Positions 49,784-58,549 of a stretch of 64,000 nucleotides of DNA are shown piece after piece. Location: assembly GCF_022751215.1 (NCBI RefSeq), contig NZ_JAICDG010000007.1:315643-379642 (forward strand). Direction: 5' to 3'. The DNA is from Actinomadura terrae. Its GTDB lineage: Bacteria; Actinomycetota; Actinomycetes; Streptosporangiales; Streptosporangiaceae. Numbering within the stretch: the stretch's first letter is position 1; each line of letters opens with the position of its first letter. A model generated the notes under the pieces. It was not told the DNA's origin, made no database searches, and saw only the letters and a program-made list of their open reading frames with translations. A program made the translations under genes and the position numbers.

Positions 49784-50320
49784 TCAGTGCGTGCTCTCCG
49801 GCACGAGCTTCCAGGTGATCTGGTCGCCCGTCTCGACCTGCTGCTGGCAGCCGCCGATCAGGATGTGCTGCCCGTTGAGCCAGTACTGCCAGTAGACCTG
49901 GTTGGTGTTGGATTCCGTGGCGATACGTTTCACCTGGTAGTCGTCGAAAAAGCTGTACCAGGGGCCGTCCCACGTAAAGCCGTTGCCTGTGGCCGCGTCA
50001 TCGAGTGCGCCGGTCACGGTCGGGCCGGGCTGGGGGTTCTGGCCGTTGTTGGTGCCGTCGCACTTGTGCGTTCCGCCGGCGGCCGTTGTGAGGTCGTGCG
50101 CCTCCGTGGTGACCGAGCCGGAGAAGATGGTGCCGGATGTTCCGATGACGGTGACTTGGACGGTGGCCGTTTCGCCGGTCTTCTCGGCGGCGTTCGCCGA
50201 TGTGGTTCCCGCGACCCCGGCGGTGAGCAGGGCCGCGGCGAGCCCGGAGGCCAGGAATAGCGCCGGCCGTTGGCGGACTTTCGTCGGTCTTGTTTTCACC
50301 ATGGACAAAGAATGCGTCAT
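49784..50320 (-). CDS. Secreted DUF4430 protein, intrinsic-factor/transcobalamin C-domain-like
   Basis: About 178 residues. The N-terminus is a Sec signal peptide (basic KTRPTKVRQRP, then ALFLASGLAAALLTAGVAG, cut near SANA-A). The mature part is a single DUF4430-type beta domain: ATVQVTVIGTSGTIFSG, then a long loop with one Cys, then VYWQYWLNGQHILIGGCQQQVETGDQITWKLV, where the second Cys probably pairs with the first. DUF4430 is the C-terminal, B12-contacting domain of intrinsic factor and transcobalamin. It is placed among corrinoid genes and divergent from a BtuF-like gene. Start could be ATG 50320 or ATG 50302. B12 binding is inferred. Confidence 0.78.
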   Translation of the reverse strand: MTHSLSMVKTRPTKVRQRPALFLASGLAAALLTAGVAGTTSANAAEKTGETATVQVTVIGTSGTIFSGSVTTEAHDLTTAAGGTHKCDGTNNGQNPQPGPTVTGALDDAATGNGFTWDGPWYSFFDDYQVKRIATESNTNQVYWQYWLNGQHILIGGCQQQVETGDQITWKLVPESTH

Positions 50321-50468
50321 CGATGCGACGTATTGCTCGCCGGTGACCAATTGTGGCCGCCTTGCCCTTGCCCTCTCGAAAGGGCAGGTAAAACTTCAGT
50401 AAAACCTTGATCGCCGTGTGTGGGAAATCGCCCCGACGATTCAGCGGGCGATGCGTTACGATGGCGGC

Positions 50469-51254
50469 GTGGCGACCGGAATGATCATGGACGACATGGG
50501 CGCCCCGGTTCCCCTCCGCCGACCGCCCCGCCGGGTGGTCTCGCTGGTCCCGTCGTTGACCGAGGCCATCGCAGTGAGCGCTCCCGGTCTGCTCGCGGGT
50601 GCGACGGAATGGTGCACCCATCCGCCCGACCTGGACGTCGAGCGGGTGCGCGGGACCAAGAACCCGAACGTCGCGCGCATCAAAGAACTGGCTCCGGACC
50701 TGGTCGTCGCCAACAAGGAGGAGAACCGGGAACTGGACGTGCGGCGCCTGCGCGAGGCCGGTATTCCGGTCTGGGTCACCGTGGTCGAGAGCGTGGAACA
50801 AGCCCTGTCGTCGCTGCGGCGGTTGTTCGCCGTGGCGTTGGACCGCCCGATCCCGCAATGGCTCGAATCGGCATCGGACACGCTCTCCCGCCCGGTGCCG
50901 AATCCGCATGCGCGTGCGGTGATCTGCGTTTGGCGGGACCCGTGGATGGTGGCCGGAAGCCGGAACTTCGGTACCGACCTGCTGCGCCGGCTGGCGATAG
51001 CGAACGTCTTCCATGATCTACCGGGCCGCTATCCGGCCCTGCCCCTGGAAGACATCAGGGCGGCGGGCGCCGACCTGATCATTCTGCCCGACGAGCCCTA
51101 TCCTTTCAATACAAGTGACGGGCCCGAGCAGTTCGGAGAGAAGAGCCGGCTCGTGAGCGGGCGCCTTCTCACCTGGTACGGGCCCTCTTTGGTCGACGCG
51201 GTAGCCATGCTGCGCGAACAACTCGAACCCATCCCACACGAAGGGCGCCGATGA
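50469..51254 (+). CDS. BtuF-like cobalamin-binding protein (helical-backbone metal receptor) without signal peptide
   Basis: About 261 residues. RRVVSLVPSLTEAIAV, ATEWCTHPPDLD, GTKNPNVARIKELAPDLVVANKEENRELDVRRLREAGIPVWVT match the class III periplasmic-binding fold of BtuF and related B12 receptors. Unlike normal receptors it has no signal peptide or lipobox, so it seems to work in the cytoplasm. GTG 50469 is used; ATG 50481 and ATG 50487 are alternatives. It overlaps the adenosyltransferase gene (ATGA), which suggests it hands corrinoid to that enzyme. No BtuC/BtuD partners are in the window. Confidence 0.83.
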   Translation: MATGMIMDDMGAPVPLRRPPRRVVSLVPSLTEAIAVSAPGLLAGATEWCTHPPDLDVERVRGTKNPNVARIKELAPDLVVANKEENRELDVRRLREAGIPVWVTVVESVEQALSSLRRLFAVALDRPIPQWLESASDTLSRPVPNPHARAVICVWRDPWMVAGSRNFGTDLLRRLAIANVFHDLPGRYPALPLEDIRAAGADLIILPDEPYPFNTSDGPEQFGEKSRLVSGRLLTWYGPSLVDAVAMLREQLEPIPHEGRR

Positions 51255-51802
51255 AGATATACACCCGGAAAGGCGACTCCGGACGGACCGGAATCTGGGG
51301 AGGCAAGCGCCTGGACAAGGACTCGGCCCGCATCGAGGCCATCGGCTCGGTCGACGAGTGCAACGCCGTCATCGGGCTCGCCATCGCCCAGGGCGTACCG
51401 GAGCCCGTGAACGAGATCCTCGGCGTCGTCCAGAACCGGCTGTTCGTGGTCGGCAGCGAGCTCATGGCCCCCGATACGGACGGGCCCGGCGCCTCCCTCC
51501 CCCGCCTGAGCGGCGAGGACGTGACGGACCTCGAGGCGGCGATCGACAGGCTGGAGCCGGAGCTCCCCGAGTTGCGCAACTTCATCCTCCCCTCCGGCTC
51601 GGTGCCCGCGGCCCACCTGCACGTCGCGCGGGCCGTCTGCCGGCGCGCCGAACGCCGGGTCGCCACCCTCCGCCACAAGGGCCCGGTCAACCCGGACGTG
51701 GCCGCCTACCTGAACCGGCTGGCCGATCTCCTGTTCGTCGTCGCGCGCTATGTCAACCACCGCGCCGGGGCGCCGGAGGTCCCCTGGGCACCCAGGGGCT
51801 AG
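51251..51802 (+). CDS. PduO-type ATP:cob(I)alamin adenosyltransferase
   Basis: 183 residues, canonical PduO family. KIYTRKGDSGRTGIWGG is the ATP-binding start, with IEAIGSVDECNAVIGLA in the middle and the signature ARAVCRRAERRV near residues 125-140, then YLNRLADLLFVVARYVN. It adds the 5'-deoxyadenosyl group to corrinoid cobalt. This implies that the corrinoid of this locus carries cobalt at least in part. Coupled to the BtuF-like gene by an ATGA overlap. The 218-bp gap after it (51803-52020) shows no further gene. Confidence 0.95.
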   Translation: MKIYTRKGDSGRTGIWGGKRLDKDSARIEAIGSVDECNAVIGLAIAQGVPEPVNEILGVVQNRLFVVGSELMAPDTDGPGASLPRLSGEDVTDLEAAIDRLEPELPELRNFILPSGSVPAAHLHVARAVCRRAERRVATLRHKGPVNPDVAAYLNRLADLLFVVARYVNHRAGAPEVPWAPRG

Positions 51803-52020
51803 GGAGTATTCGTTCGGGTTCGACGACAAGGCGCGGCATTCACGGCCGTGGCGGTGGCAATGGAACAATTGGACTAACCCTACTGGTAAAGCCTGGATCT
51901 TGACCGAGCGGCATTCCGGGCCGCTTGCGAGTCGCCGCGGGCTGGACGCCGCCGTCCATTTGAACCCAGGATCTGTCAAGTGCCGCGCTACAGCGGACGA
52001 CCGTCAAGGCGGAGGACACA

Positions 52021-53387
52021 TGACGGATTTCGAGGCACTGGCCAGACAACTGCCCGCGGGACGCGTGGTCGTCGATCCCGAGGTGGCGGCGTCATATGCA
52101 CGCGACCGGACATTTCTGGAGCCGGGAGTCCCGGGTGCCGTCGTCCGCGCCCGGGAAGTGAAGGACGTGGTCGCCACTCTCCGGTGGGCCGACCAGCATC
52201 GCGTCCCGGTCGTGCCGCGCGGTGCGGGCACCGGCCTGGCCGGCGGGGCCCTCGCGGTGGACGGATGCGTGGTGCTCGCGCTCAGCGAGATGAACGCCGT
52301 CCGGGAGCTCGATCCGGCGAACGCGCTCGCCGTCGTCGAGCCGGGGGTGATCACGGCCGATCTCGACCGGGCGGCGCGCGCCCATGGCCTGATGTACGCG
52401 CCCGACCCGTCCAGCCATGAGATCTCCACGATCGGCGGGAACCTCGCGACCAACGCCGGCGGGCTGCGCTGCGTGAAGTACGGGGTGACCCGCGACTCGG
52501 TGCTCGGCCTGGAGGCCGTGCTCGCGGACGGCCGGGTGATCCAGACCGGCGGGCGCACGATGAAGGGCGTCACCGGGTACGACCTGACGGGCCTGTTCGT
52601 CGGTTCCGAGGGGACCCTGGGGGTCATCACGGCCGCGACGCTGCGGCTGCGTCCGGTCCCGCCCGAACCGGCGACGGTCCTGGCGCTGTTCGCGTCCGCG
52701 CGCCGGGCCGCCGAGGCGGTCGCGGACATCGTCGCGGCCGGGGTGCAGCCCAGTCTGCTGGAGCTGATCGACCGGGCGACCCTGCGCGCGATCGACGAAT
52801 GGAAGCGCATCGGTCTCGAACCGGACACCGGCGCGGTGCTGATCGCGCAGTCCGATGCCGCCGATCCGCGGGGCCCGGCCGCCGAGATCGCCCGGTGCTG
52901 CGAGCGGGCCGGGGCGAGCCATACCGATGTCTCAAGCGATCCGCAGGAGGCCGTGGCGCTGCTGGAGCTGCGCCGTCTCGCCTACCCGGCGGCGGAGCGG
53001 CTGGGCGCGTGCCTCGTCGAGGACGTGTGCGTCCCGCGCTCCAGGCTGGCCGAGATGTTCGAGGCGATCGAGGCGGCGGCGGAGCGGCACGGTGTCACGG
53101 TCATGACCGTGGCGCACGCCGGTGACGGCAACCTGCACCCGGTCTTCGTGTTCGACCGCGGTGAGGCCGGGCCGCCCGAGGTGCCGGAGGCGGTGTGGGC
53201 GGCGGCCGACGAAGTGTTCACCACCGCGCTCGATCTCGGCGGCACTCTGACCGGAGAGCACGGCGTGGGCGCGCTCAAGCGGCGGTGGATCGGACGCGAG
53301 CTCGGCCCCGACTCACTCGCGCTGCACCGCGCGGTCAAACACGCCTTCGATCCTGCGGGAATCCTCAACCCGGGTAAAGTTTTCTAA
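52021..53387 (+). CDS. FAD-binding glycolate/D-lactate oxidase-type protein (GlcD-like)
   Basis: 455 residues. VVPRGAGTGLAGGALA and EISTIGGNLATNAGGLRCVKYGVTRDSVLGLEAVLADG are the FAD-binding PCMH-fold motifs; the C-terminal VMTVAHAGDGNLHPVFVFDRG and TLTGEHGVGALKRRWI are typical of GlcD-like 2-hydroxyacid dehydrogenases. ATG 52021 has GGCGGAGG upstream. It likely oxidises a 2-hydroxyacid. Stands alone between the corrinoid genes and the amino acid dehydrogenase, with a 300-bp gap after it. Confidence 0.92.
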
Positions 53388-53592
53388 ACCTCAGGCGCCA
53401 TGTCGCGACCGAGCTGAAATCGCCAGATCAGCACACCATCACGTTCCACTCGACGACCGCATATGGCGGCCGTATAAGCGCGTTCCAAGATCACCTTAAC
53501 CGCTTCACCGTGAGCGGCTTGACCAGCGAGAATGCATATCGGTTCGACCCATATTCAAGCTACGGCCAGGCCGTCACCTAACGCGAAGTATC

Positions 53593-53620
53593 TTGACACG
53601 GGAAACTGCCTGGATAAGAC
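53593..53620 (+). promoter_or_regulatory. Possible sigma70-type promoter for the amino acid dehydrogenase
   Basis: TTGACA at 53593 and TAAGAC at 53615 are spaced 16 bp apart, 68 bp before the ATG at 53688. Both match a vegetative promoter fairly well, though spacing is at the short end. The rest of the 300-bp gap 53388-53687 is relatively A/T-rich and shows nothing I recognise. Confidence 0.45.
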
Positions 53621-53687
53621 TCTGTCGTGCCTTGCGAAAGGCAACTGGTCACTCGGGGAAGTCTTTTCGTCACGCTACGGAGGCTGA

Positions 53688-54818
53688 ATGACTATCGTTG
53701 CCAACCTGCGCGACAGTAATTCGGGGTTAGAAGCATATGTAATCGTCGACACCCTGGTCGAGGGAAAGGCGATGGGCGGGGTGCGCATGACGCCCGATGT
53801 CACCCCCACCGAACTGGCGGGGCTCGCCCGCCAGATGACACGGAAGCTGGCGCTGGCGAATCTGCCGATCGGCGGCGCGAAGGGCGGCATCGTGAGCGAC
53901 CTGCCGCCCGGCGAGGAACGTGACAGGCGGCTGCGCGCCTTCGGCACGCACATGGCCCCGCTGCTCAAGGGCGGCGTCTACGGTGGCACGGACCAGGGCA
54001 TCGGCTACCGGGACCGGGGGCTCATCTTCGAGGCCGCCGGGTACGAGGTCGCCAAGTCCGGCGACGCCGCGCAACTGCCCTGTTCATGGACGGAGCTGTG
54101 GGAACGCTGCTCCCAGATCACCGGATACGGGATCGCCGAGTCCATCACGGCGGCCGGGCCGCTCGACGCTCCGGCCTCGACCGTCGCCGTCCAGGGATTC
54201 GGAACGGTCGGACGCGCGGCGGCGGTCCACCTGGACGCCCGGGGCCATCGTGTCGTCGCGGTCTCCGACCAGCTCGGCGTGATCAGCCATCCGGCCGGGC
54301 TGCCCCTGGCCGAACTGGTGGCGGCGACCGACCCCACCGGCGTCGTCGACCGGGCCGCACTGCCTCCGGGGCTCACCACCGACGCGGACCCGGACCGGCT
54401 GCTCGACGTCCCGGCGGACATCCTCGTGCTCGCCGCCTGCGCCCACGCGGTGCACGAGAGCGACGTGCCGCGGATCTCGGCGCGGTTGATCGCCGAGGGC
54501 GCCAACCATCCCAGTACACCCGCGGCGCTCGCCGCCTTCGAGGCGCGAGGGACGACGGTCCTCCCGGGGATCATCGCCAACGCGGGCGGGGCGATCACCA
54601 CCGGGGTCGTCCTCACCGGTAACGGCCAGGCCGCCAAGGACGCCGACGCCCTGGCCGCCGTCCTCCACCAGGAGGTGCGCGACCGCATCCGGGCGGCCTA
54701 CGCGGCGGTCAGCGACCGGGCGGCCGCCGACGGGCTGTCCCTTCCGCAGGCGGCCGCGCGGGTGAGCACCGAACGGGTCGCCGCGCGCCAGGAGGCCGTC
54801 GCCGTCCCAACGCCCTAG
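53688..54818 (+). CDS. Glu/Leu/Phe/Val dehydrogenase
   Basis: 376 residues, amino acid dehydrogenase family (leucine/valine-type length). Catalytic Lys region ANLPIGGAKGGIVSD, TDQGIGYRD, and the NAD-binding VAVQGFGTVGRAAAVHL are clear, with ANHPSTP and LPGIIANAGGAITTG near the C-terminus. It interconverts branched-chain or aromatic amino acids with 2-oxoacids, using NAD. ATG 53688 with GGAGG upstream. The neighbours (haem-oxygenase-like, class IV aminotransferase) would fit amino-acid-derived chemistry, but no pathway can be named. Confidence 0.9.
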   Translation: MTIVANLRDSNSGLEAYVIVDTLVEGKAMGGVRMTPDVTPTELAGLARQMTRKLALANLPIGGAKGGIVSDLPPGEERDRRLRAFGTHMAPLLKGGVYGGTDQGIGYRDRGLIFEAAGYEVAKSGDAAQLPCSWTELWERCSQITGYGIAESITAAGPLDAPASTVAVQGFGTVGRAAAVHLDARGHRVVAVSDQLGVISHPAGLPLAELVAATDPTGVVDRAALPPGLTTDADPDRLLDVPADILVLAACAHAVHESDVPRISARLIAEGANHPSTPAALAAFEARGTTVLPGIIANAGGAITTGVVLTGNGQAAKDADALAAVLHQEVRDRIRAAYAAVSDRAAADGLSLPQAAARVSTERVAARQEAVAVPTP

Positions 54819-54931
54819 CCGGCCCCGGGTCGGCACTCGGCCGTACCGGCGTCCCACAGGGCCACGAACGACAGAACAAAGGCAGACACCAGACAGGCAA
54901 GTGACCGCGCAAGAGCAGGGGGAGTACACCC

Positions 54932-55834
54932 ATGACGCTTGAAGCCCACCAGCAGCGCGAGACCGTCCGCCAGGTTCGCGACCGTCACGAAGGAGAGTTG
55001 CAGCACGAGCTCGACCACGCTCCCATCGGCACGCCGTCGACCCGGCTGACCGACCCGGTGCCGGTCGCGCTGCCGCCCGAGCAGTTCGTCAAGGAGCTGA
55101 CCGACGAGGTGATGAACTCGGCGGCGGCCAACATCGGACCGTTCTACGAACGCCTCATCGCGCAGCAGGTGCCGCTCGAGGGCGTCCGTGAATGGGTCAA
55201 GCAGTGGTACATCGACGCCCGGATCTTCCCCTCCGTCATCGCGCAGATCTGCGCGAACGCGACCTATTTCTATGACGCCCGGCAGTTCATGGGCGCCAAT
55301 CTCGCCGAGGAGCTCGGCGAGTTCAACCCGGCCCGCGAGCACCCCGTGACCGTACGCAAGCTCGGCAACGCGCTGGGCGTCAGCGATGAGGAGATGGAGT
55401 TCACCGAGCCCTACCCCGAGACCCTCGTGTACGTCGAGTACCGCCAGCACCTGGTACGCGACTACCACTGGCTCGAAGGGCTGGCGGCCGGCAGCTTCGC
55501 CATCGAGCTGACCATTCCCAACCGGTTCCGGCAGATCGCACGTGCGCTCAGTGCCCAGTTCGACCTCGACGACGAGGCGCTGGAGGTATTCCGCATCCAC
55601 GCCGGCGACGAGCGGCTCGAGAACGACTACGGCGGCGACGACCAGCACGCCGAGGAGGCCACGAACCTGCTGCGCAAGTACGCGGTCACCGGCGATCTCC
55701 AGCACCGGATCCGGCTGGCGGTATGGCGTTCCATCCAGGCGCGCCGAATGTATCAGTGGGGCCTTTACCGGGAGATTATCCTGAAGCGCCACCCGGCCTG
55801 GGAGACTTTGAATTCGGGGTCCGCCGGCACCTGA
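54932..55834 (+). CDS. Haem-oxygenase-like (PqqC/TenA-type) diiron-oxidase-family protein
   Basis: 300 residues, nearly all helical. PEQFVKELTDEVMNSA, ERLIAQQVPLEGVREWVKQWYIDARIFPSVI, NLAEELGEFNPAREHPVTVRKL, LEGLAAGSFAIELTIPNRFRQIARAL, and FRIHAGDERLENDYGGDDQHAEEATNLL. The Glu/His-rich segments are in the order seen in haem-oxygenase-like diiron oxygenases and in CADD/PqqC-like proteins, so metal binding is likely but not proved. ATG 54932 with GGGGGAG upstream, 113 bp after the dehydrogenase. Substrate unknown; relatives desaturate, decarboxylate or N-oxidise amino- or fatty-acid-like molecules. Confidence 0.78.
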   Translation: MTLEAHQQRETVRQVRDRHEGELQHELDHAPIGTPSTRLTDPVPVALPPEQFVKELTDEVMNSAAANIGPFYERLIAQQVPLEGVREWVKQWYIDARIFPSVIAQICANATYFYDARQFMGANLAEELGEFNPAREHPVTVRKLGNALGVSDEEMEFTEPYPETLVYVEYRQHLVRDYHWLEGLAAGSFAIELTIPNRFRQIARALSAQFDLDDEALEVFRIHAGDERLENDYGGDDQHAEEATNLLRKYAVTGDLQHRIRLAVWRSIQARRMYQWGLYREIILKRHPAWETLNSGSAGT

Positions 55835-55904
55835 CCGGCCGCCCCCGCCGGGATCGCAGGTTCCAACCCCATCGCCGAGCCACTCCATCGCCGAGGACGC
55901 CGCC

Positions 55905-56906
55905 GTGAACTGGAAGATGCTCGTTCTGCTCGTCTCGGTGCCGGCCACGGCGGCCGGCAACCTGATCGCCGGGCGGTACGCGCTGGACAGTTTCACTCCG
56001 GCGGAGGCCAACGCCATGCGCTATTTGCTGGCGCTGGTCGTCCTCCTCCCGCTCCTGGGGCGCTGGCCGCGCCCCGAGCGGCGGGACGTGCCCTGGCTGA
56101 TCGGTACGGGGTTAGTCGGGATCTGCATCTACAACATCCTGTTCTTCAGGTCGCTGGAACTGATCCCGGCGTCCGAGGCGGGGCTGATCGAAATGGTCAT
56201 CCCGGCCGCCTCGCTCGCGCTGGCCTGGCTGGTGCTGCGGGAGCGGATCGCGGTGCGGCAGATCGTCGGGATCGCGGCGGGCTGGGTCGGCATGCTGTGG
56301 CTGATGCGGATCCTGCCCACCGACCGCGCGAGCGAGAAGAGCTCCGACGACTGGCGGGGCGAGATCCTCATGATGGTCGCGGTGCTGCTGTTCGCGGTCT
56401 ACGCGATCATCAGCAAGTTCGCGATGCGGCGGCTGCCGCCGCCGGCCGTCGCGACCTGGAGCTGCATGATCGGGACGGTGCCGCTGGTGCTGCTGGCGGC
56501 GCCGGGCCTGATCGGCTCGCCGGAGACCCTCACCGAGGCGTCCGCGGCGAGCTGGCTCGGCGTCGCCTACGGCGGTGTCATCGGGTTCGTCTACAACATC
56601 ATCGCCTGGTACTACTGCTTCCGCCAGGTCGGGGTGGCCAAGACCAACGTGTTCCTCTACCTGGTCCCGGTCTTCGGGGCCATGCTCGCCGTCCCGGTCT
56701 TCGACGAGTCGCTGAGCGGCTGGCAGATCTTCGGCTCGGCGGTGACGCTGGTCGGCGTCGTGCTGGCGACCTGGGAACGCTCGCCGCGCGGCGAGGAGGA
56801 CGCCGAACCGGCCGGCTCCCCCGAGGCGGTCGCCTCGGGCCCCACGCGGGACGGCCGGTTCGGGGGCGAGGGACGGTTCAGCGGCGAGCGGGAGCCGGAC
56901 CGGTGA
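55905..56906 (+). CDS. EamA-family (DMT) transporter
   Basis: 333 residues, about ten hydrophobic helices as two EamA repeats: MLVLLVSVPATAAGNLIAGRYALDSFTPAEANAMRYLLALVVLLPLLG, IPASEAGLIEMVIPAASLALAWLVLRERI, and in repeat two YYCFRQVGVAKTNVFLYLVPVFGAMLAVPVFDESLSGWQIFGSAVTLVGVVLA. The C-terminal 60 residues are a polar tail. One TTA codon (at 56112). GTG 55905. Probably exports an amino acid or a related metabolite. It overlaps the convergent dehydrogenase gene by 29 bp. Confidence 0.9.
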   Translation: MNWKMLVLLVSVPATAAGNLIAGRYALDSFTPAEANAMRYLLALVVLLPLLGRWPRPERRDVPWLIGTGLVGICIYNILFFRSLELIPASEAGLIEMVIPAASLALAWLVLRERIAVRQIVGIAAGWVGMLWLMRILPTDRASEKSSDDWRGEILMMVAVLLFAVYAIISKFAMRRLPPPAVATWSCMIGTVPLVLLAAPGLIGSPETLTEASAASWLGVAYGGVIGFVYNIIAWYYCFRQVGVAKTNVFLYLVPVFGAMLAVPVFDESLSGWQIFGSAVTLVGVVLATWERSPRGEEDAEPAGSPEAVASGPTRDGRFGGEGRFSGEREPDR

Positions 56907-57822
56907 CCTCGTTGCGCAGCGGTTCGCCCGCCCGCAGCCGGCGCAGGTTGTCGGCGACCAGGTCGGCGAGGTCGGCGGCCTCGCCGGGATAGCAGAACGC
57001 GGCGTGCGGAGTGACCCACAGGCCGTCGGTGCTCCACAGCGGACTGTCGGAAGGGAGGGGCTCGTGGTCGTGCACGTCCAGCAGCGCGCCGCGCAGCCGT
57101 CCGCCGCGCAGCGCCGCGACGACCGCGCCGGTGTCCACGACCTCGGGCCGCGCGACGTTGACCAGGCAGGCGGTCGCGGGCAGCGCCGCCACGACACGGG
57201 CGCCGACCAGGCCGCGCGTTCCCGCGCCGCCGGGCACCGCCACGACGAGATGGTCGGCGTCCCGGGCCACGTCCGGCAGGGCGGCGGGCGGGACGGTCAG
57301 GTCGGCCGCGGCGGACTCCCGTCCCGTACTGTTCACCCCTACCACGCGCATGTCGAAGGCGCGCGCCCGGCGGGCGACCTCGCTGCCCACCCGGCCGAGG
57401 CCGACCTGCACCAGCGTGCCTCCGGCCAGCAGCCGCGCGTCGGGCAGCCGCCAATCGCGGGCGTCGTGCCCGCGCACCAGCGCCGGGGCCTCCTTGGCCA
57501 GGGCGAGCATGCCCATCAGGGCGAACTCGGCGACCGCCCGCGCCGGGATCCCGCCCGCGGTCGTGACGGTCAGCTCGGGGCGCGGCCGTCCGGCGGCGAG
57601 CTGGTCGGTGCCGACGCTGGTGAGCTGGAGCCAGCGCAGCCGGGCGCCGCGGGCCAGCAGCCCCGGCGGGAACGCGTTGGCGACCAGGACGTCGTAGCGG
57701 TCGAACTCCGGGGGGTCGCCGCGATCGTCGTGGACGACGTCGACCGTCACCCCGGGCAGCCGGCCGTCGAGGTGGTCGCGGAGCTCGTCACCGAGCCGCG
57801 GATGCATGATGCACATCCTCAT
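56878..57822 (-). CDS. D-isomer-specific 2-hydroxyacid dehydrogenase-like protein
   Basis: 314 residues. The NAD site is LVQVGLGRVGSEVARRARAFDMRVVGV, with the catalytic Arg probably in VNVARPEVVDTGAV and the C-terminal His in VTPHAAFCYPGEAADLADLVADNLRRL. GxGxxG is intact. The usual Glu-His pair is partly altered (ALLDVHDHEPLP), so enzyme activity should be checked. ATG 57822. Divergent from the O-methyltransferase gene; its 3' end overlaps the EamA gene. Confidence 0.88.
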   Translation of the reverse strand: MRMCIMHPRLGDELRDHLDGRLPGVTVDVVHDDRGDPPEFDRYDVLVANAFPPGLLARGARLRWLQLTSVGTDQLAAGRPRPELTVTTAGGIPARAVAEFALMGMLALAKEAPALVRGHDARDWRLPDARLLAGGTLVQVGLGRVGSEVARRARAFDMRVVGVNSTGRESAAADLTVPPAALPDVARDADHLVVAVPGGAGTRGLVGARVVAALPATACLVNVARPEVVDTGAVVAALRGGRLRGALLDVHDHEPLPSDSPLWSTDGLWVTPHAAFCYPGEAADLADLVADNLRRLRAGEPLRNEVTGPAPARR

Positions 57823-57895
57823 GGCGGTCAGGCTAGGACAGTTCCGGTCCGGCGGCCACAGCGCTCCGGCCGGGGAGCCGAGAGAAGGTGAGCGA

Positions 57896-58549
57896 ATGGT
57901 CATGGCGACCGACGCGGGCCGTGTGCTGGCCCGCCTCGAAGAACGTTCCGCCCGTGAGCGGCCCGAACTGGACACGCTGAACGCGCGCGGCGCCCGGCAC
58001 ACCCGTGCCGCCGCGCCCAGGTTGATGCTCGACGTCGGACCCGACGTCGGCCGGCTGCTCAACGTGCTCGTCCGGCGCGGCCGGGCACAGCGGGTGGTCG
58101 AGATCGGCGGGTCGGTCGGGTACTCCACGATCTGGCTGGCCGACGCCGTCGCGGACACCGGCGGCTCGCTCGTCACGATCGAGGCCGACGCCGGCAAGGT
58201 CGTCGAGCTGCGGCGCAACATCGCCGACGCCGGGTTCGCGGGGCTGGTGCGGATCGAGCACGGCGACGCCGCCGAGATCGTCCCCGCCCTGCCCGGTCCC
58301 TTCGACGTGGTGCTCATCGACCACTGGAAGGACCTCTACATCCGCGAGTTCGACCTCGTCTGGCCCCGGCTCGCACCGGGCGGGGTGGTCGTGGCGGACA
58401 ACATCCTCCAGCCCGAGGCCACCGCCGAGCAGATGCGCGCCTATGTCGAGCACGTCCGCGACGTGCCGGGCGCCTGCTCCCACACCCTCCCGGTCGGCGC
58501 CGGCGTCGAGATCACCGTCCGAGACCACGCCCCCGGGGAGCCCTCGTGA
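57896..58549 (+). CDS. SAM-dependent O-methyltransferase (COMT/Methyltransf_3-like)
   Basis: 217 residues, class I methyltransferase similar to small catechol-type O-methyltransferases: RVVEIGGSVGYSTIWLADAV (motif I), LVTIEADAGKVVELRRNIADAG, FDVVLIDHWKDLYIREFDLVWPRLAPGGVVVADNIL. The VLIDHWKDLY segment holds the metal-binding Asp common to this family. ATG 57896 with GAGAAGG 7 bp upstream. It overlaps the aminotransferase gene by 4 bp (GTGA). Confidence 0.9.
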   Translation: MVMATDAGRVLARLEERSARERPELDTLNARGARHTRAAAPRLMLDVGPDVGRLLNVLVRRGRAQRVVEIGGSVGYSTIWLADAVADTGGSLVTIEADAGKVVELRRNIADAGFAGLVRIEHGDAAEIVPALPGPFDVVLIDHWKDLYIREFDLVWPRLAPGGVVVADNILQPEATAEQMRAYVEHVRDVPGACSHTLPVGAGVEITVRDHAPGEPS

